From Bacillota bacterium (lineage in GTDB: Bacteria; Bacillota; Clostridia; Lachnospirales; Lachnospiraceae), in assembly GCA_023398615.1 (NCBI GenBank), contig JAEWSD010000271.1:1-13632 (forward strand): a DNA stretch of 13,632 nucleotides. Reading direction: 5' to 3'. A program made the translations under genes and the position numbers. This document shows positions 1 to 6,920 of this stretch, one piece after another. Numbering within the stretch: the stretch's first letter is position 1; each line of letters starts with the position of its first letter. Below the pieces are notes generated by a model. The model was not told where the DNA came from. It ran no database searches and saw nothing but the letters and a program-made list of their open reading frames with translations.

Positions 1-1
1 G

Positions 2-136
2 GAATACCTGCATTCTCAGATTCAGGGTTCCCGCCTGCTGATTATGAAAGGACTGTCGCATTTAATGCCAATTGTCATACCTGAAAAGCTGGCACGGGAA
101 ATCAAGCTGTTTTTCAATAGTAAGCCGCGGGAATAA
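2..136 (+). CDS. alpha/beta hydrolase, C-terminal fragment (5' end outside window)
   Basis: An open frame enters from the left edge and ends at TAA 134-136, giving the last 44 residues of a protein. The fragment has the typical end of an alpha/beta-hydrolase fold enzyme: a short strand (RLLIMKG), then LSH, where the His (about residue 20 of the fragment) would be the catalytic histidine, then a proline-bearing loop and a final amphipathic helix (EKLAREIKLFF). The nucleophile and acid residues lie outside the window, so the substrate cannot be stated. The family call rests on this short segment only. The frame reads through the edge without a start, so it is partial by position, not broken. 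Confidence 0.6.
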   Translation, partial: EYLHSQIQGSRLLIMKGLSHLMPIVIPEKLAREIKLFFNSKPRE

Positions 137-174
137 TATTAACACAATGATTTAAAATCATGATAGACGAGAAA

Positions 175-217
175 AAAGGACCGGAAGCCGTTGCAGATTA
201 ACGATTTCCGGTCCTTT
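175..217 (+). terminator. Rho-independent terminator after the hydrolase
   Basis: A perfect 12-bp stem is visible (AAAGGACCGGAA at 175-186 pairs with TTCCGGTCCTTT at 206-217) around a 19-nt loop. An A-run precedes it and a short T-run closes it, 39 bases after the hydrolase stop codon. The tail is only three T before G, so termination may be incomplete. The A-run on the other side would also allow use from the opposite strand. Confidence 0.6.
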
Positions 218-299
218 GCCATGCCGTGAAGGCTCTCTGCGGCGCATAAAAATCCTTCGATCCGGTTGTGCTGTAATAAGCTGCCGCATACCGTCATAC

Positions 300-305
300 T
301 ATAAT
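300..305 (+). promoter_or_regulatory. candidate -10 box upstream of the gluconate-dehydrogenase-like pair
   Basis: TATAAT occurs 78 bases before the ATG at 384. No convincing -35 box lies 16-18 bases upstream of it, so an activator or another promoter is possible. A second TATAAT at 355-360 is too close to the ribosome site (365-372) to serve. Apart from this box, the preceding terminator and the palindrome at 333-344, I see nothing else in 137-383. Confidence 0.3.
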
Positions 306-332
306 TCTATAGAGGTATCATCTCAGGCGTTC

Positions 333-344
333 GCGGAGCTCCGC
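333..344. repeat. 12-bp perfect palindrome in the leader of the GMC operon
   Basis: GCGGAGCTCCGC is a perfect dyad located between the candidate -10 box at 300-305 and the ribosome site at 365-372. Its position would suit a repressor operator. Dyads of this length also occur by chance, and no second copy is present nearby. Confidence 0.25.
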
Positions 345-383
345 ATATGCCGGGTATAATCTGAAAGGAAGGTTGTTAACGTA

Positions 384-962
384 ATGTATGATGAATACGA
401 TACCCCGGATTACTACTCGTTACGTCAAACCGATGAGACATATAAAGCTTTTGTAGATGCAATTATTCCAAGAACACCGGAACTGGCAGTGGAATTTGGA
501 AGGATTCAATACTACGGAGCTTTGGATTTAGATACGGATGAATATATGATCATGTCACTTAATAATATCTACTTTCCGATTGCGGAAGCGGCTGCCGAAC
601 TGTTGAATATGGCCGCCGAACAATTTACACTTGGGGAGCGGAACAGTTTTGCGGAGCTGTTGCCTTTGGAGCGCCTTCAGGTATTAAACCTGTTAGTGGA
701 ACCGGAAGTCAGAGACATGGATTTTCCGGAGGTGTTCCGGGATGATCCCGATTCCAGGCTCAATGTTATGAGTATCATGAACAGGTTTGCCATGATGGGC
801 TACTATTCCGAATGGTCCGGATATGGCTCAACCCGTCTGGAACCTCCGGATCAGCGTGTACTGGAATATTTCCCGTTAAGCTGGGAGCAGGTGGGCTATC
901 CGGGGCCTTCTCCGGGCTATCGTGCTCTGAGGGCAGATAGCTTCGCAAATGGCTCAGCATAA
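384..962 (+). CDS. gluconate 2-dehydrogenase subunit 3-like protein
   Basis: This 192-residue protein resembles the small subunit (subunit 3) that accompanies GMC-type membrane gluconate, sorbitol and related sugar-acid dehydrogenases. It probably helps assemble or stabilise the flavoprotein encoded next to it. The segment ETYKAFVDAIIPRTPELA (about residues 18-35) matches the usual N-terminal pattern of that family, and the middle is helical and acidic (LLPLERLQVLNLL). The C-terminal third, around FAMMGYYSEWSGYG and the Pro/Gly-rich end, is also typical. Classical family members carry a Tat signal peptide. None is visible here, because the protein begins MYDEYDTPDYYS, so the complex is probably cytoplasmic. 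An AAGGAAGG ribosome site at 365-372 lies 11 bases before ATG 384. The family assignment comes mostly from sequence flavour plus the GMC neighbour. Confidence 0.75.
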   Translation: MYDEYDTPDYYSLRQTDETYKAFVDAIIPRTPELAVEFGRIQYYGALDLDTDEYMIMSLNNIYFPIAEAAAELLNMAAEQFTLGERNSFAELLPLERLQVLNLLVEPEVRDMDFPEVFRDDPDSRLNVMSIMNRFAMMGYYSEWSGYGSTRLEPPDQRVLEYFPLSWEQVGYPGPSPGYRALRADSFANGSA

Positions 963-984
963 TAATGTATATGAGGTGCAGTTT

Positions 985-2694
985 ATGAATGGGAATGAGA
1001 TCGATGTTATTGTCATCGGGGCAGGCGGAGGCGGTGCGGTTGCCGCAAAGGAACTTGGAGAGCAGGGAGTAAGGGTGCTGCTAATTGAGGCAGGCCCCTG
1101 GTACGGCAATGCGCAGTGGCCGAACCCAAATACGGAACACGGTGCCGTAAGCAGCTCCGATTATGAGGATCTTAGTATTGATATACTAAGGCAAAACTTC
1201 ACTGATTTAGAGGATGATATGAATGATTTTGTAAGCGGTAAATTCCGGTGGGGACCGGCGAACCGGAATTTAAGTCCCTGGCCGAGAAATATCCTGGGAA
1301 AAGGATTTGTCTGGCAGAACGCGGGAGTAGGCGGAAGTACACTTCATTATTACGGGAATTCTCCCAGGGCTTTCCCGTCGGCGGTAGATAATGTCTGGCC
1401 GATCTCCTATGCGGAGCTTATCCCTTACTATGAAAGAGTGGAATCGACGCTGCCTGTCCGGCCGGCGCCTTCCACGGCAAAGGAAACCCTGTTCTACTAC
1501 GGGGCACGTAAGGCAGGCTGGCAGCTGCTGGATTCGCCGGATGTTAGGAGCCCGGGTTACCGCCCGCAGCCAAATGCAATATTAGGCCCGAATCCACTCT
1601 TGAATAATCCCGATTTTGACTTACGGAACAATACGGCGGTAGGCTGTACCTTAAGGGGACATTGCGTAAATGGATGTCATATAGGGCCGACGGTTGAGGC
1701 GGTTGCCAAACGGTCGACATTGGTCAGCTATGTGCCGAGAGCGCTGCGTACCGGGAATGTCGAAGTCAGACCGAATACATTTGTAACGAAGATATTAACC
1801 GAAGAGGATAGTACGGAAGGGCTTCGTACGGTGGGCGTGCAATACAGGGACACATGGACCGGGGAGACCGGGGAACTCCGGGCAAAGGTCGTTGTATTGG
1901 CGGCAGGCGGAATTGAATCGCCGCGTCTTTGGCTGAATTCCGGACTCCCTGAGAATGAGTGGGTCGGAAAGGGATTAATCAATCACTGGTTTGACACCAT
2001 CGCAGGTATATTTGACGAAAAGGTATTAATGGATGTCCTGGGTACTTCTGATGTCAGCCCTTTTGTCGGACAGAATGCGGCCGCCAGGTTTGATTACCCC
2101 GGGCTTGGAGTGGTGGAGATTTTCGGAATGAGCCCCGGCTTATATTCCTCCGTACTGTACGGGAACAGCGGCAGCGGCTACAGCATGTTTAACAGGCCTT
2201 CCGCCGGAGCGCCCTGGGATGTTGAAGGGCTGGTAGCAGGAGAGCAGCTTAAAGAATTCATGAGAGATTATAAGAGGACCTTAAGTGTATTGATTTTTAC
2301 GGATGATACGGTAAATCAGAACAATGAGGTTACCCTGGACCCGGTGTTAAGGGATGAAAACGGCTACATACCTGTAATTAATTACCATTCAAACAGGCTG
2401 GATGAAGCAAAAAGAAATCGGCTGGCTGTTATTGCCTCGGATATATTAAGAAATGCCGGAGCCAGGACAATTATACGTACGAATTGGCCGGAAAATGTGT
2501 ATCTTCATATTCAATGTACGATGCGCATGGGGTATGTAACAGATTCGAATTGTGAAGCATTCCAGGTGAAAAGGCTATATATCGCGGATAACAGTGTACT
2601 GCATAACGGTTTGGGAGGGCCTAACCCTACTCTTACTACTCAGGCACTGGCTGCTCGGACCTCCGATCATATCATAAGTAAATATTTCAGCTGA
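985..2694 (+). CDS. GMC-family FAD-dependent oxidoreductase (gluconate/sugar dehydrogenase large-subunit-like)
   Basis: A predicted flavoprotein of 569 residues that oxidises an alcohol or sugar-type substrate with FAD. The FAD-binding Rossmann motif lies at the start (VIVIGAGGGGAVAAKELGEQ, then LLIEAG). The GMC signature region GVGGSTLHYYGNSPRAFP follows, then a second FAD contact VVLAAGGIESPRLWL, then a C-terminal GMC domain with the expected catalytic His (H508, in LHIQCTMRMG) and Asn (N547, in GGPNPTLTTQALA). Three cysteines at 221, 227 and 231 (CTLRGHCVNGC) sit where related dehydrogenases have cysteine-rich loops. I chose ATG 985 because GAGGTG at 973-978 is six bases upstream. An in-frame ATG at 949 would overlap the previous gene by 14 bases and has a weaker ribosome site. 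No cytochrome subunit or Tat signal is present, so the electron acceptor is unknown. Confidence 0.88.
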   Translation: MNGNEIDVIVIGAGGGGAVAAKELGEQGVRVLLIEAGPWYGNAQWPNPNTEHGAVSSSDYEDLSIDILRQNFTDLEDDMNDFVSGKFRWGPANRNLSPWPRNILGKGFVWQNAGVGGSTLHYYGNSPRAFPSAVDNVWPISYAELIPYYERVESTLPVRPAPSTAKETLFYYGARKAGWQLLDSPDVRSPGYRPQPNAILGPNPLLNNPDFDLRNNTAVGCTLRGHCVNGCHIGPTVEAVAKRSTLVSYVPRALRTGNVEVRPNTFVTKILTEEDSTEGLRTVGVQYRDTWTGETGELRAKVVVLAAGGIESPRLWLNSGLPENEWVGKGLINHWFDTIAGIFDEKVLMDVLGTSDVSPFVGQNAAARFDYPGLGVVEIFGMSPGLYSSVLYGNSGSGYSMFNRPSAGAPWDVEGLVAGEQLKEFMRDYKRTLSVLIFTDDTVNQNNEVTLDPVLRDENGYIPVINYHSNRLDEAKRNRLAVIASDILRNAGARTIIRTNWPENVYLHIQCTMRMGYVTDSNCEAFQVKRLYIADNSVLHNGLGGPNPTLTTQALAARTSDHIISKYFS

Positions 2695-2712
2695 GAACAA
2701 GGGATATAATAT

Positions 2713-2777
2713 AAAAACCGGTATCTGCAATCCTTAAAATGAAAGCAAAAATAAGGGGCGACAGAATACCGGCTTTT
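2713..2777 (+). terminator. nested-stem terminator after the GMC gene
   Basis: CCGGTAT (2718-2724) pairs with ATACCGG (2766-2772). It is flanked by AAAA (2713-2716) facing TTTT (2774-2777) and encloses a second stem, CCTTA (2732-2736) with TAAGG (2752-2756). It lies between the GMC stop and the promoter of the two-component system. The long loop makes it an atypical terminator. Confidence 0.45.
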
Positions 2778-2784
2778 AATTATA

Positions 2785-2813
2785 TTGAAAATTTTCCCGG
2801 CTTCCTTTATAAT
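2785..2813 (+). promoter_or_regulatory. sigma-A promoter for the two-component system
   Basis: TTGAAA (2785-2790) and a perfect TATAAT (2808-2813) are separated by exactly 17 bases. This predicts a transcript start near 2820 and a leader of about 50 bases before the response regulator. This strong match suggests basal constitutive expression of the regulator and sensor. Confidence 0.75.
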
Positions 2814-2871
2814 TTAGTTAATTAAAGTACAGAGACAGGTGAAAAAAATACGATGAGAGAAGGGATGCTTT

Positions 2872-3558
2872 ATGGAAAAGGTCAGCTGCCTGATTATTGA
2901 TGATGAGGAGACAATAGGGCAGACCACCAGTGAATATTTTAATATGTTCGATGTATCCTGCGACTATGTGACCGGTTATGAGGAAGCTCTGGATTTCCTG
3001 TCAGGGCATCAGGTCTCCCTGCTCCTTTTAGATATTAATCTGGGGGAACATTCGGGTTTTGAGCTGTGTAAAAAGATCAGAAAAACAGCAGATATCCCAA
3101 TTCTGTTTATCAGTGCCAGAACGAGTGACGACGATATATTAACGGCGCTGAATATCGGCGGCGACGATTATATTACAAAGCCCTACAGCCTGAACATACT
3201 GCTGGCAAAGGTAAAGGCCATGTTAAAAAGATGCGGTGAGGATCACATGCCGCTTTCCTCCTCTCAAAGCAGCCGTATCAGGCTGGACTACAACTACCGG
3301 CAGGTCATCGTGGACGGAACACCGGTTAAGCTTAAGAATATGGAATTTAAGCTGTTAAGCTGCCTGATGGAAAATGCGGACAAGGTTATCACGAAAGAGG
3401 AATTACTGGAAAGTGTCTGGCAGAGTAAATTTATTGAAGAAGGGACCTTGTCCGTACATATAAGGCGATTACGTCAGATCGTTGAAAAGGACCCCGACCG
3501 TCCGCAGTATATAAAAACAATCTGGGGTGTCGGTTATGTATTTGAGGTAAACCTATGA
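2872..3558 (+). CDS. OmpR/PhoB-family response regulator
   Basis: A 228-residue DNA-binding regulator that would be phosphorylated by the adjacent sensor kinase. The receiver domain (about 1-120) has the acidic pair D10/D11, the phosphoacceptor D54 (in LLLLDINLGEHSG), the switch Ser81 (ISAR) and the conserved K103-P104. A winged-helix C-terminal domain (about 128-226) ends in the family-typical IKTIWGVGYVFEV. The start is supported by AGAAGGGA about seven bases upstream of ATG 2872. The stop overlaps the kinase start as ATGA, so the pair is translationally coupled. Regulators of this class usually bind direct repeats with a 10-11-bp period, and such repeats lie upstream of the ABC operon at 10282-10321. 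That target is an inference. Confidence 0.95.
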   Translation: MEKVSCLIIDDEETIGQTTSEYFNMFDVSCDYVTGYEEALDFLSGHQVSLLLLDINLGEHSGFELCKKIRKTADIPILFISARTSDDDILTALNIGGDDYITKPYSLNILLAKVKAMLKRCGEDHMPLSSSQSSRIRLDYNYRQVIVDGTPVKLKNMEFKLLSCLMENADKVITKEELLESVWQSKFIEEGTLSVHIRRLRQIVEKDPDRPQYIKTIWGVGYVFEVNL

Positions 3559-4817
3559 AGATCAAGAAGATAGTAGCGGCGGCTGTCATCCTGTTTTTGT
3601 CGGCCGGATGTATCTGCGCTTATACGGTTGTCCGTTTTGAGCCGGGTAAAAAGAATGATATGGTAATGATAAACAGAATCGTGAAGGAAGTGTCGGAGAA
3701 CTGGGCTTCTTTGGATGAGGGCAGCTATCCGGAATCCGGGTATCCCTTTTGCGTGCTTTCCGCAGATGAAAGCATTCTGTATCAATCTTCCCCCAATGCC
3801 GTAAACGGCATGAACCAGGCGCTGGCAAACGGGGAGCCTGTAGTTGATATCAGGATGGGGGATACGGTTGCAGGCAAAGTAATTATAACCGCGGACAGGG
3901 AAGCGGCCTTTAAAGCGATGCAGAAATCGCTTGTCCTTGTCCTTCTCGTATTTTTTGCGGTTTACGCGGGCTTTTGCGGCCTTTATTTCTATTACCTGCA
4001 CAGAAAAATTATCCGGCCGTTCCGCAGCCTGGAAAGGTTTGCACATGAAATTGCAGGCGGCAACCTGGATTTCATATTGCAAACGGATAAGGAGAATATT
4101 TTCGGGTCATTTACCCAGAGCTTTGATATTATGAGGGAACAGCTAAAGACTGCAAAGCAGCGGGAATTCCTGGCGAATCAAAGCAAAAAGGAACTGGTTG
4201 CTTCATTGAGCCATGATATCAAGACTCCCGTCACTTCAATTAAGCTGACCAGCGAGCTGCTGATGGTGAAGGAAGAAGACGGGAAGATAAAGGATAAGCT
4301 GAACACAATCTATCAGAAGGCGGGGCAGATCGATCTTCTGGTGACTGACCTTTTTCATGCGACCCTTGACGACCTGGAAAAGCTTAGCGTAACTCCGACA
4401 GAGACTTACAGCTCCGTACTGGAATCCACGATCCGTGAAGCCGACTGCTATGACAGGGTTACCATGTCCCCTGTTCCGGACTGTATCCTTTATATGGATC
4501 CGGTCCGGCTGGACCAGGTGATTGCAAATATTATTTATAATTCCTATAAATATGCCGATACCCCAATCGATGTCCGCTTTGAGATAAAAGACGGCTATCT
4601 GGAGGTAAGCATACAGGACTACGGAAAAGGCGCGGACGAGGAGGACTTGCCGCTGCTGTTTAATAAGTTTTACCGCGGAAAAAACGCCGCCGCAAAAAGC
4701 GGCAGCGGTCTTGGCTTATATATCTGCAAGAAGCTCTTGGAACAGATGGAAGGGGAGATATATTGTATGAATAACGGGAAGGGCTTTTTAACGCTTTTGC
4801 TGTTAAAGCTCGCTTAA
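3555..4817 (+). CDS. membrane sensor histidine kinase
   Basis: A 420-residue kinase that senses an extracellular or membrane signal and phosphorylates the preceding regulator. A first membrane helix (about 5-26) and a second (about 124-147) bracket an extracytoplasmic region of roughly 95 residues. A HAMP-like linker (about 148-200) follows. The H box is SLSHDIKTPVTS with the phosphorylated His220. The ATPase domain shows the N box (N325 and N329 in VIANIIYNSYKYAD), the G1 box (D355 in QDYGKG), an F box (LFNKFYRG) and the G2 box (GSGLGLYICKKL). All catalytic residues are present. The external domain is larger than that of the loop-lacking BceS-type kinases, so it may bind a ligand itself. It begins inside the regulator's stop (ATGA overlap). 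Its end is 26 bases from the end of the convergent serine hydrolase gene. Confidence 0.95.
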   Translation: MKIKKIVAAAVILFLSAGCICAYTVVRFEPGKKNDMVMINRIVKEVSENWASLDEGSYPESGYPFCVLSADESILYQSSPNAVNGMNQALANGEPVVDIRMGDTVAGKVIITADREAAFKAMQKSLVLVLLVFFAVYAGFCGLYFYYLHRKIIRPFRSLERFAHEIAGGNLDFILQTDKENIFGSFTQSFDIMREQLKTAKQREFLANQSKKELVASLSHDIKTPVTSIKLTSELLMVKEEDGKIKDKLNTIYQKAGQIDLLVTDLFHATLDDLEKLSVTPTETYSSVLESTIREADCYDRVTMSPVPDCILYMDPVRLDQVIANIIYNSYKYADTPIDVRFEIKDGYLEVSIQDYGKGADEEDLPLLFNKFYRGKNAAAKSGSGLGLYICKKLLEQMEGEIYCMNNGKGFLTLLLLKLA

Positions 4818-4841
4818 TGCGGTAACCGTTCCAGGTCCGCA
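4818..4841. terminator. possible short hairpin between convergent genes
   Basis: TGCGG (4818-4822) can pair with CCGCA (4837-4841) immediately after the kinase stop, and a T-rich stretch follows after about five more bases inside the opposing gene end. The stem is only five pairs and no clean U-tract follows, so this is a weak candidate. Transcripts of the two convergent operons may overlap here. Confidence 0.2.
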
Positions 4842-4843
4842 GG

Positions 4844-6907
4844 CTATTTCCGTTTTATTTGAAACACGGTGCCTGCTTTCCCGGCGAATACAATATGTCC
4901 GTCCGCCGGCAGCAATACGGAACCGGCTTCTTCCTTAAATATAGAGCTGTCAATGCAGGTATCCTCCTTATCATATACATACCAGGCTCCGTTATCCGGT
5001 GCCGTGATTTCCAGGACGGAAGAAGCAGCCTGCTCCGGTATTTCATACCAAACGGCACGGTCATTGCCGACGGTTACACTGCCTTCGGTAAGTTCTGCAG
5101 ACGGTCTGACGGCTTCCTCGCCGATATACCGGCAGGTACCGGTCAAAACGTATTCCACACCGTTTTCCCGTATGAATTTATAATCGGCCAGGTCACGTCC
5201 GATCATACCCGGCAGATCGATTTCGCATACGGCGGTATCTTCGTCCGTTATCCTGCATTTATTCTTGCTGTCTTCTTTGTAATATCCGGTTACATATCCT
5301 GAAATCCCCTCGATCGGTTCAAAGCTTATGGAGCTGTTATTCAAATAAGCATTGGAATTCCAGGCTTCGTTTACAATATAGTATGTTTTACCGGACCTTT
5401 CCCCCCATTCTGCAAGTACGCTATCACTCAGGATATTGGGCTCTATTTTTTCCGCAAATGCCGTGGTGTAAGCAATTTCGCCCAGGCCAAGCGTACTTTC
5501 ATAGGTAGTGCCTATGATATAGGTTTTACCGTTTTTCTCTTTTCGAAACGAGAATTTCGTCAGCCCCTTATTACCGTTTGCATTGGATACCAGCCTTCCC
5601 GTCGGATCAAGGTAATACCCTTTTACGGATACGAATTCACCGGTTTTTGTATATACATATTCCTGTACGGTATCATATTTACTGTCAAGCGCTGTCAGAA
5701 GCAGGGTACCCTGATCGTCAAAGCTGATCTTTAGCATATTCTGAGAGATATAGTATCCCTCGTATTGTCTCATTTCTTCCGGCAAAGGCGCGGTATCCGG
5801 TACATAATCAGCTTTTATTTTGATATCCTTAATATCATCTATCAGGCCTTCCTCCTTCAGCACTTCCAGAATAATGTCCTGTGCCGCTTCCTCACAGTAG
5901 ATACTAGAGCCGCCGGAGGCTGTTACGGCAATGGACAGATTCTGTTCGGGCAGAACGGTAAGATTCGTATGATAGCCGTTCACGTCGCCGCCCTTTGTCA
6001 ATGCCTTTATTCCGTAAGGATTGTACGGGTATGCATTGACACAGTCCCAGCCCAGGCCATAGCCGATCTGACTGTCACCCTGGCTGACACAGATGTTATC
6101 CTCAAGGTACCAGGGCTTTGCCATAAGCTCGGTTGATTTTTCGGAAAGTATGTTGTGGCGGTCTTCCTTCATAAAAATCCGGGAGAATCTGCACAGATCC
6201 TCGGGAGTACTGTAGATTCCGCCGCTCGCCAAGGGCTGGCAGTTAACATACGGAAGCTTATGGCTCCCAAAATATACGGGAGCGGTTTTGCTTTCTCCGA
6301 GCCCTTTTGACGGAACCAGCGTATTGTCAAGGCCTAACGGTTCAGTGAATTCTTTTCTTATATATTCGGGGAAGCTCATGCCGCTTACCCGTTCCACCAG
6401 TATTTCGGCAAGCATAAAGCCATCATTGCAGTAAACACTGTATTCCCCGGGATCTGCCTTTAAGGTCTGATCCTGCAGCAGCTCCAGAAAGGTGTCATGA
6501 TAGGCGGTATCCGAGGCTCCGTAGACGAAGGCGTTGTGGGAAGAGGTTCCCATTAAACCCGAGGAGTGGTTCAGAAGCATCCTGGGGGTTATCTGCCGGT
6601 ATCTTTCATCAGCCATTCGAAATTCCGTCAGATAGCCGGTAAGAGGCTTATCAAGATCAAGCTTCCCTTCCTCGGCAAGCTTCATAACTGCCGCCGTACC
6701 GAATATTTTACTTACCGATCCGATTCCGTACAGATAGTTGTCGGAGGTCACATTTTCTGAAGACGGACTCTCCGGTTTACTCCCAACGGCTGCCTGATCT
6801 TTCCCGAATACTTTTCTATTGCCGCAGCTTATGTCCGCATAGCCTGTAATTGCTAATGCCGTCAGGATACAGGCCAGTAAAAATTTAATCCTTTTATCGT
6901 AAAACAT
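4844..6907 (-). CDS. membrane-anchored or secreted serine hydrolase of the beta-lactamase / class C PBP fold
   Basis: This 687-residue protein has the active-site triad motifs of the PF00144-type serine hydrolases: S64-V-S-K67, Y159-C-N161 and K305-G-G307, in the right order and spacing. A supporting segment (GYGLGWD) precedes the last motif. A hydrophobic segment at 8-24 acts as signal peptide or anchor, so the catalytic domain is outside the membrane. About 300 C-terminal residues after YEGYY (near 385) look beta-rich and are not a domain I can name. The segment before SxxK is short and linker-like compared with relatives. The start is supported by GGGAGGT a few bases upstream. It is the last gene of the ABC operon, 13 bases after the permease stop. 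Esterase, peptidase or antibiotic hydrolase roles are all possible. Confidence 0.88.
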   Translation of the reverse strand: MFYDKRIKFLLACILTALAITGYADISCGNRKVFGKDQAAVGSKPESPSSENVTSDNYLYGIGSVSKIFGTAAVMKLAEEGKLDLDKPLTGYLTEFRMADERYRQITPRMLLNHSSGLMGTSSHNAFVYGASDTAYHDTFLELLQDQTLKADPGEYSVYCNDGFMLAEILVERVSGMSFPEYIRKEFTEPLGLDNTLVPSKGLGESKTAPVYFGSHKLPYVNCQPLASGGIYSTPEDLCRFSRIFMKEDRHNILSEKSTELMAKPWYLEDNICVSQGDSQIGYGLGWDCVNAYPYNPYGIKALTKGGDVNGYHTNLTVLPEQNLSIAVTASGGSSIYCEEAAQDIILEVLKEEGLIDDIKDIKIKADYVPDTAPLPEEMRQYEGYYISQNMLKISFDDQGTLLLTALDSKYDTVQEYVYTKTGEFVSVKGYYLDPTGRLVSNANGNKGLTKFSFRKEKNGKTYIIGTTYESTLGLGEIAYTTAFAEKIEPNILSDSVLAEWGERSGKTYYIVNEAWNSNAYLNNSSISFEPIEGISGYVTGYYKEDSKNKCRITDEDTAVCEIDLPGMIGRDLADYKFIRENGVEYVLTGTCRYIGEEAVRPSAELTEGSVTVGNDRAVWYEIPEQAASSVLEITAPDNGAWYVYDKEDTCIDSSIFKEEAGSVLLPADGHIVFAGKAGTVFQIKRK

Positions 6908-6920
6908 TTCTACCTCCCTA

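Noticed and set aside
355..360. Second TATAAT upstream of the gluconate-dehydrogenase-like pair
   Set aside because: It is only a few bases from the ribosome site, leaving no room for a transcript start and leader.
3534..4082. 182-codon minus-strand frame opposite the sensor kinase
   Set aside because: It has no ribosome site or domain features and is the complement of a kinase with all motifs intact.
4859..5302. 147-codon plus-strand frame opposite the serine hydrolase C-terminus
   Set aside because: It is antisense to a real gene and lacks a ribosome site or recognisable composition.
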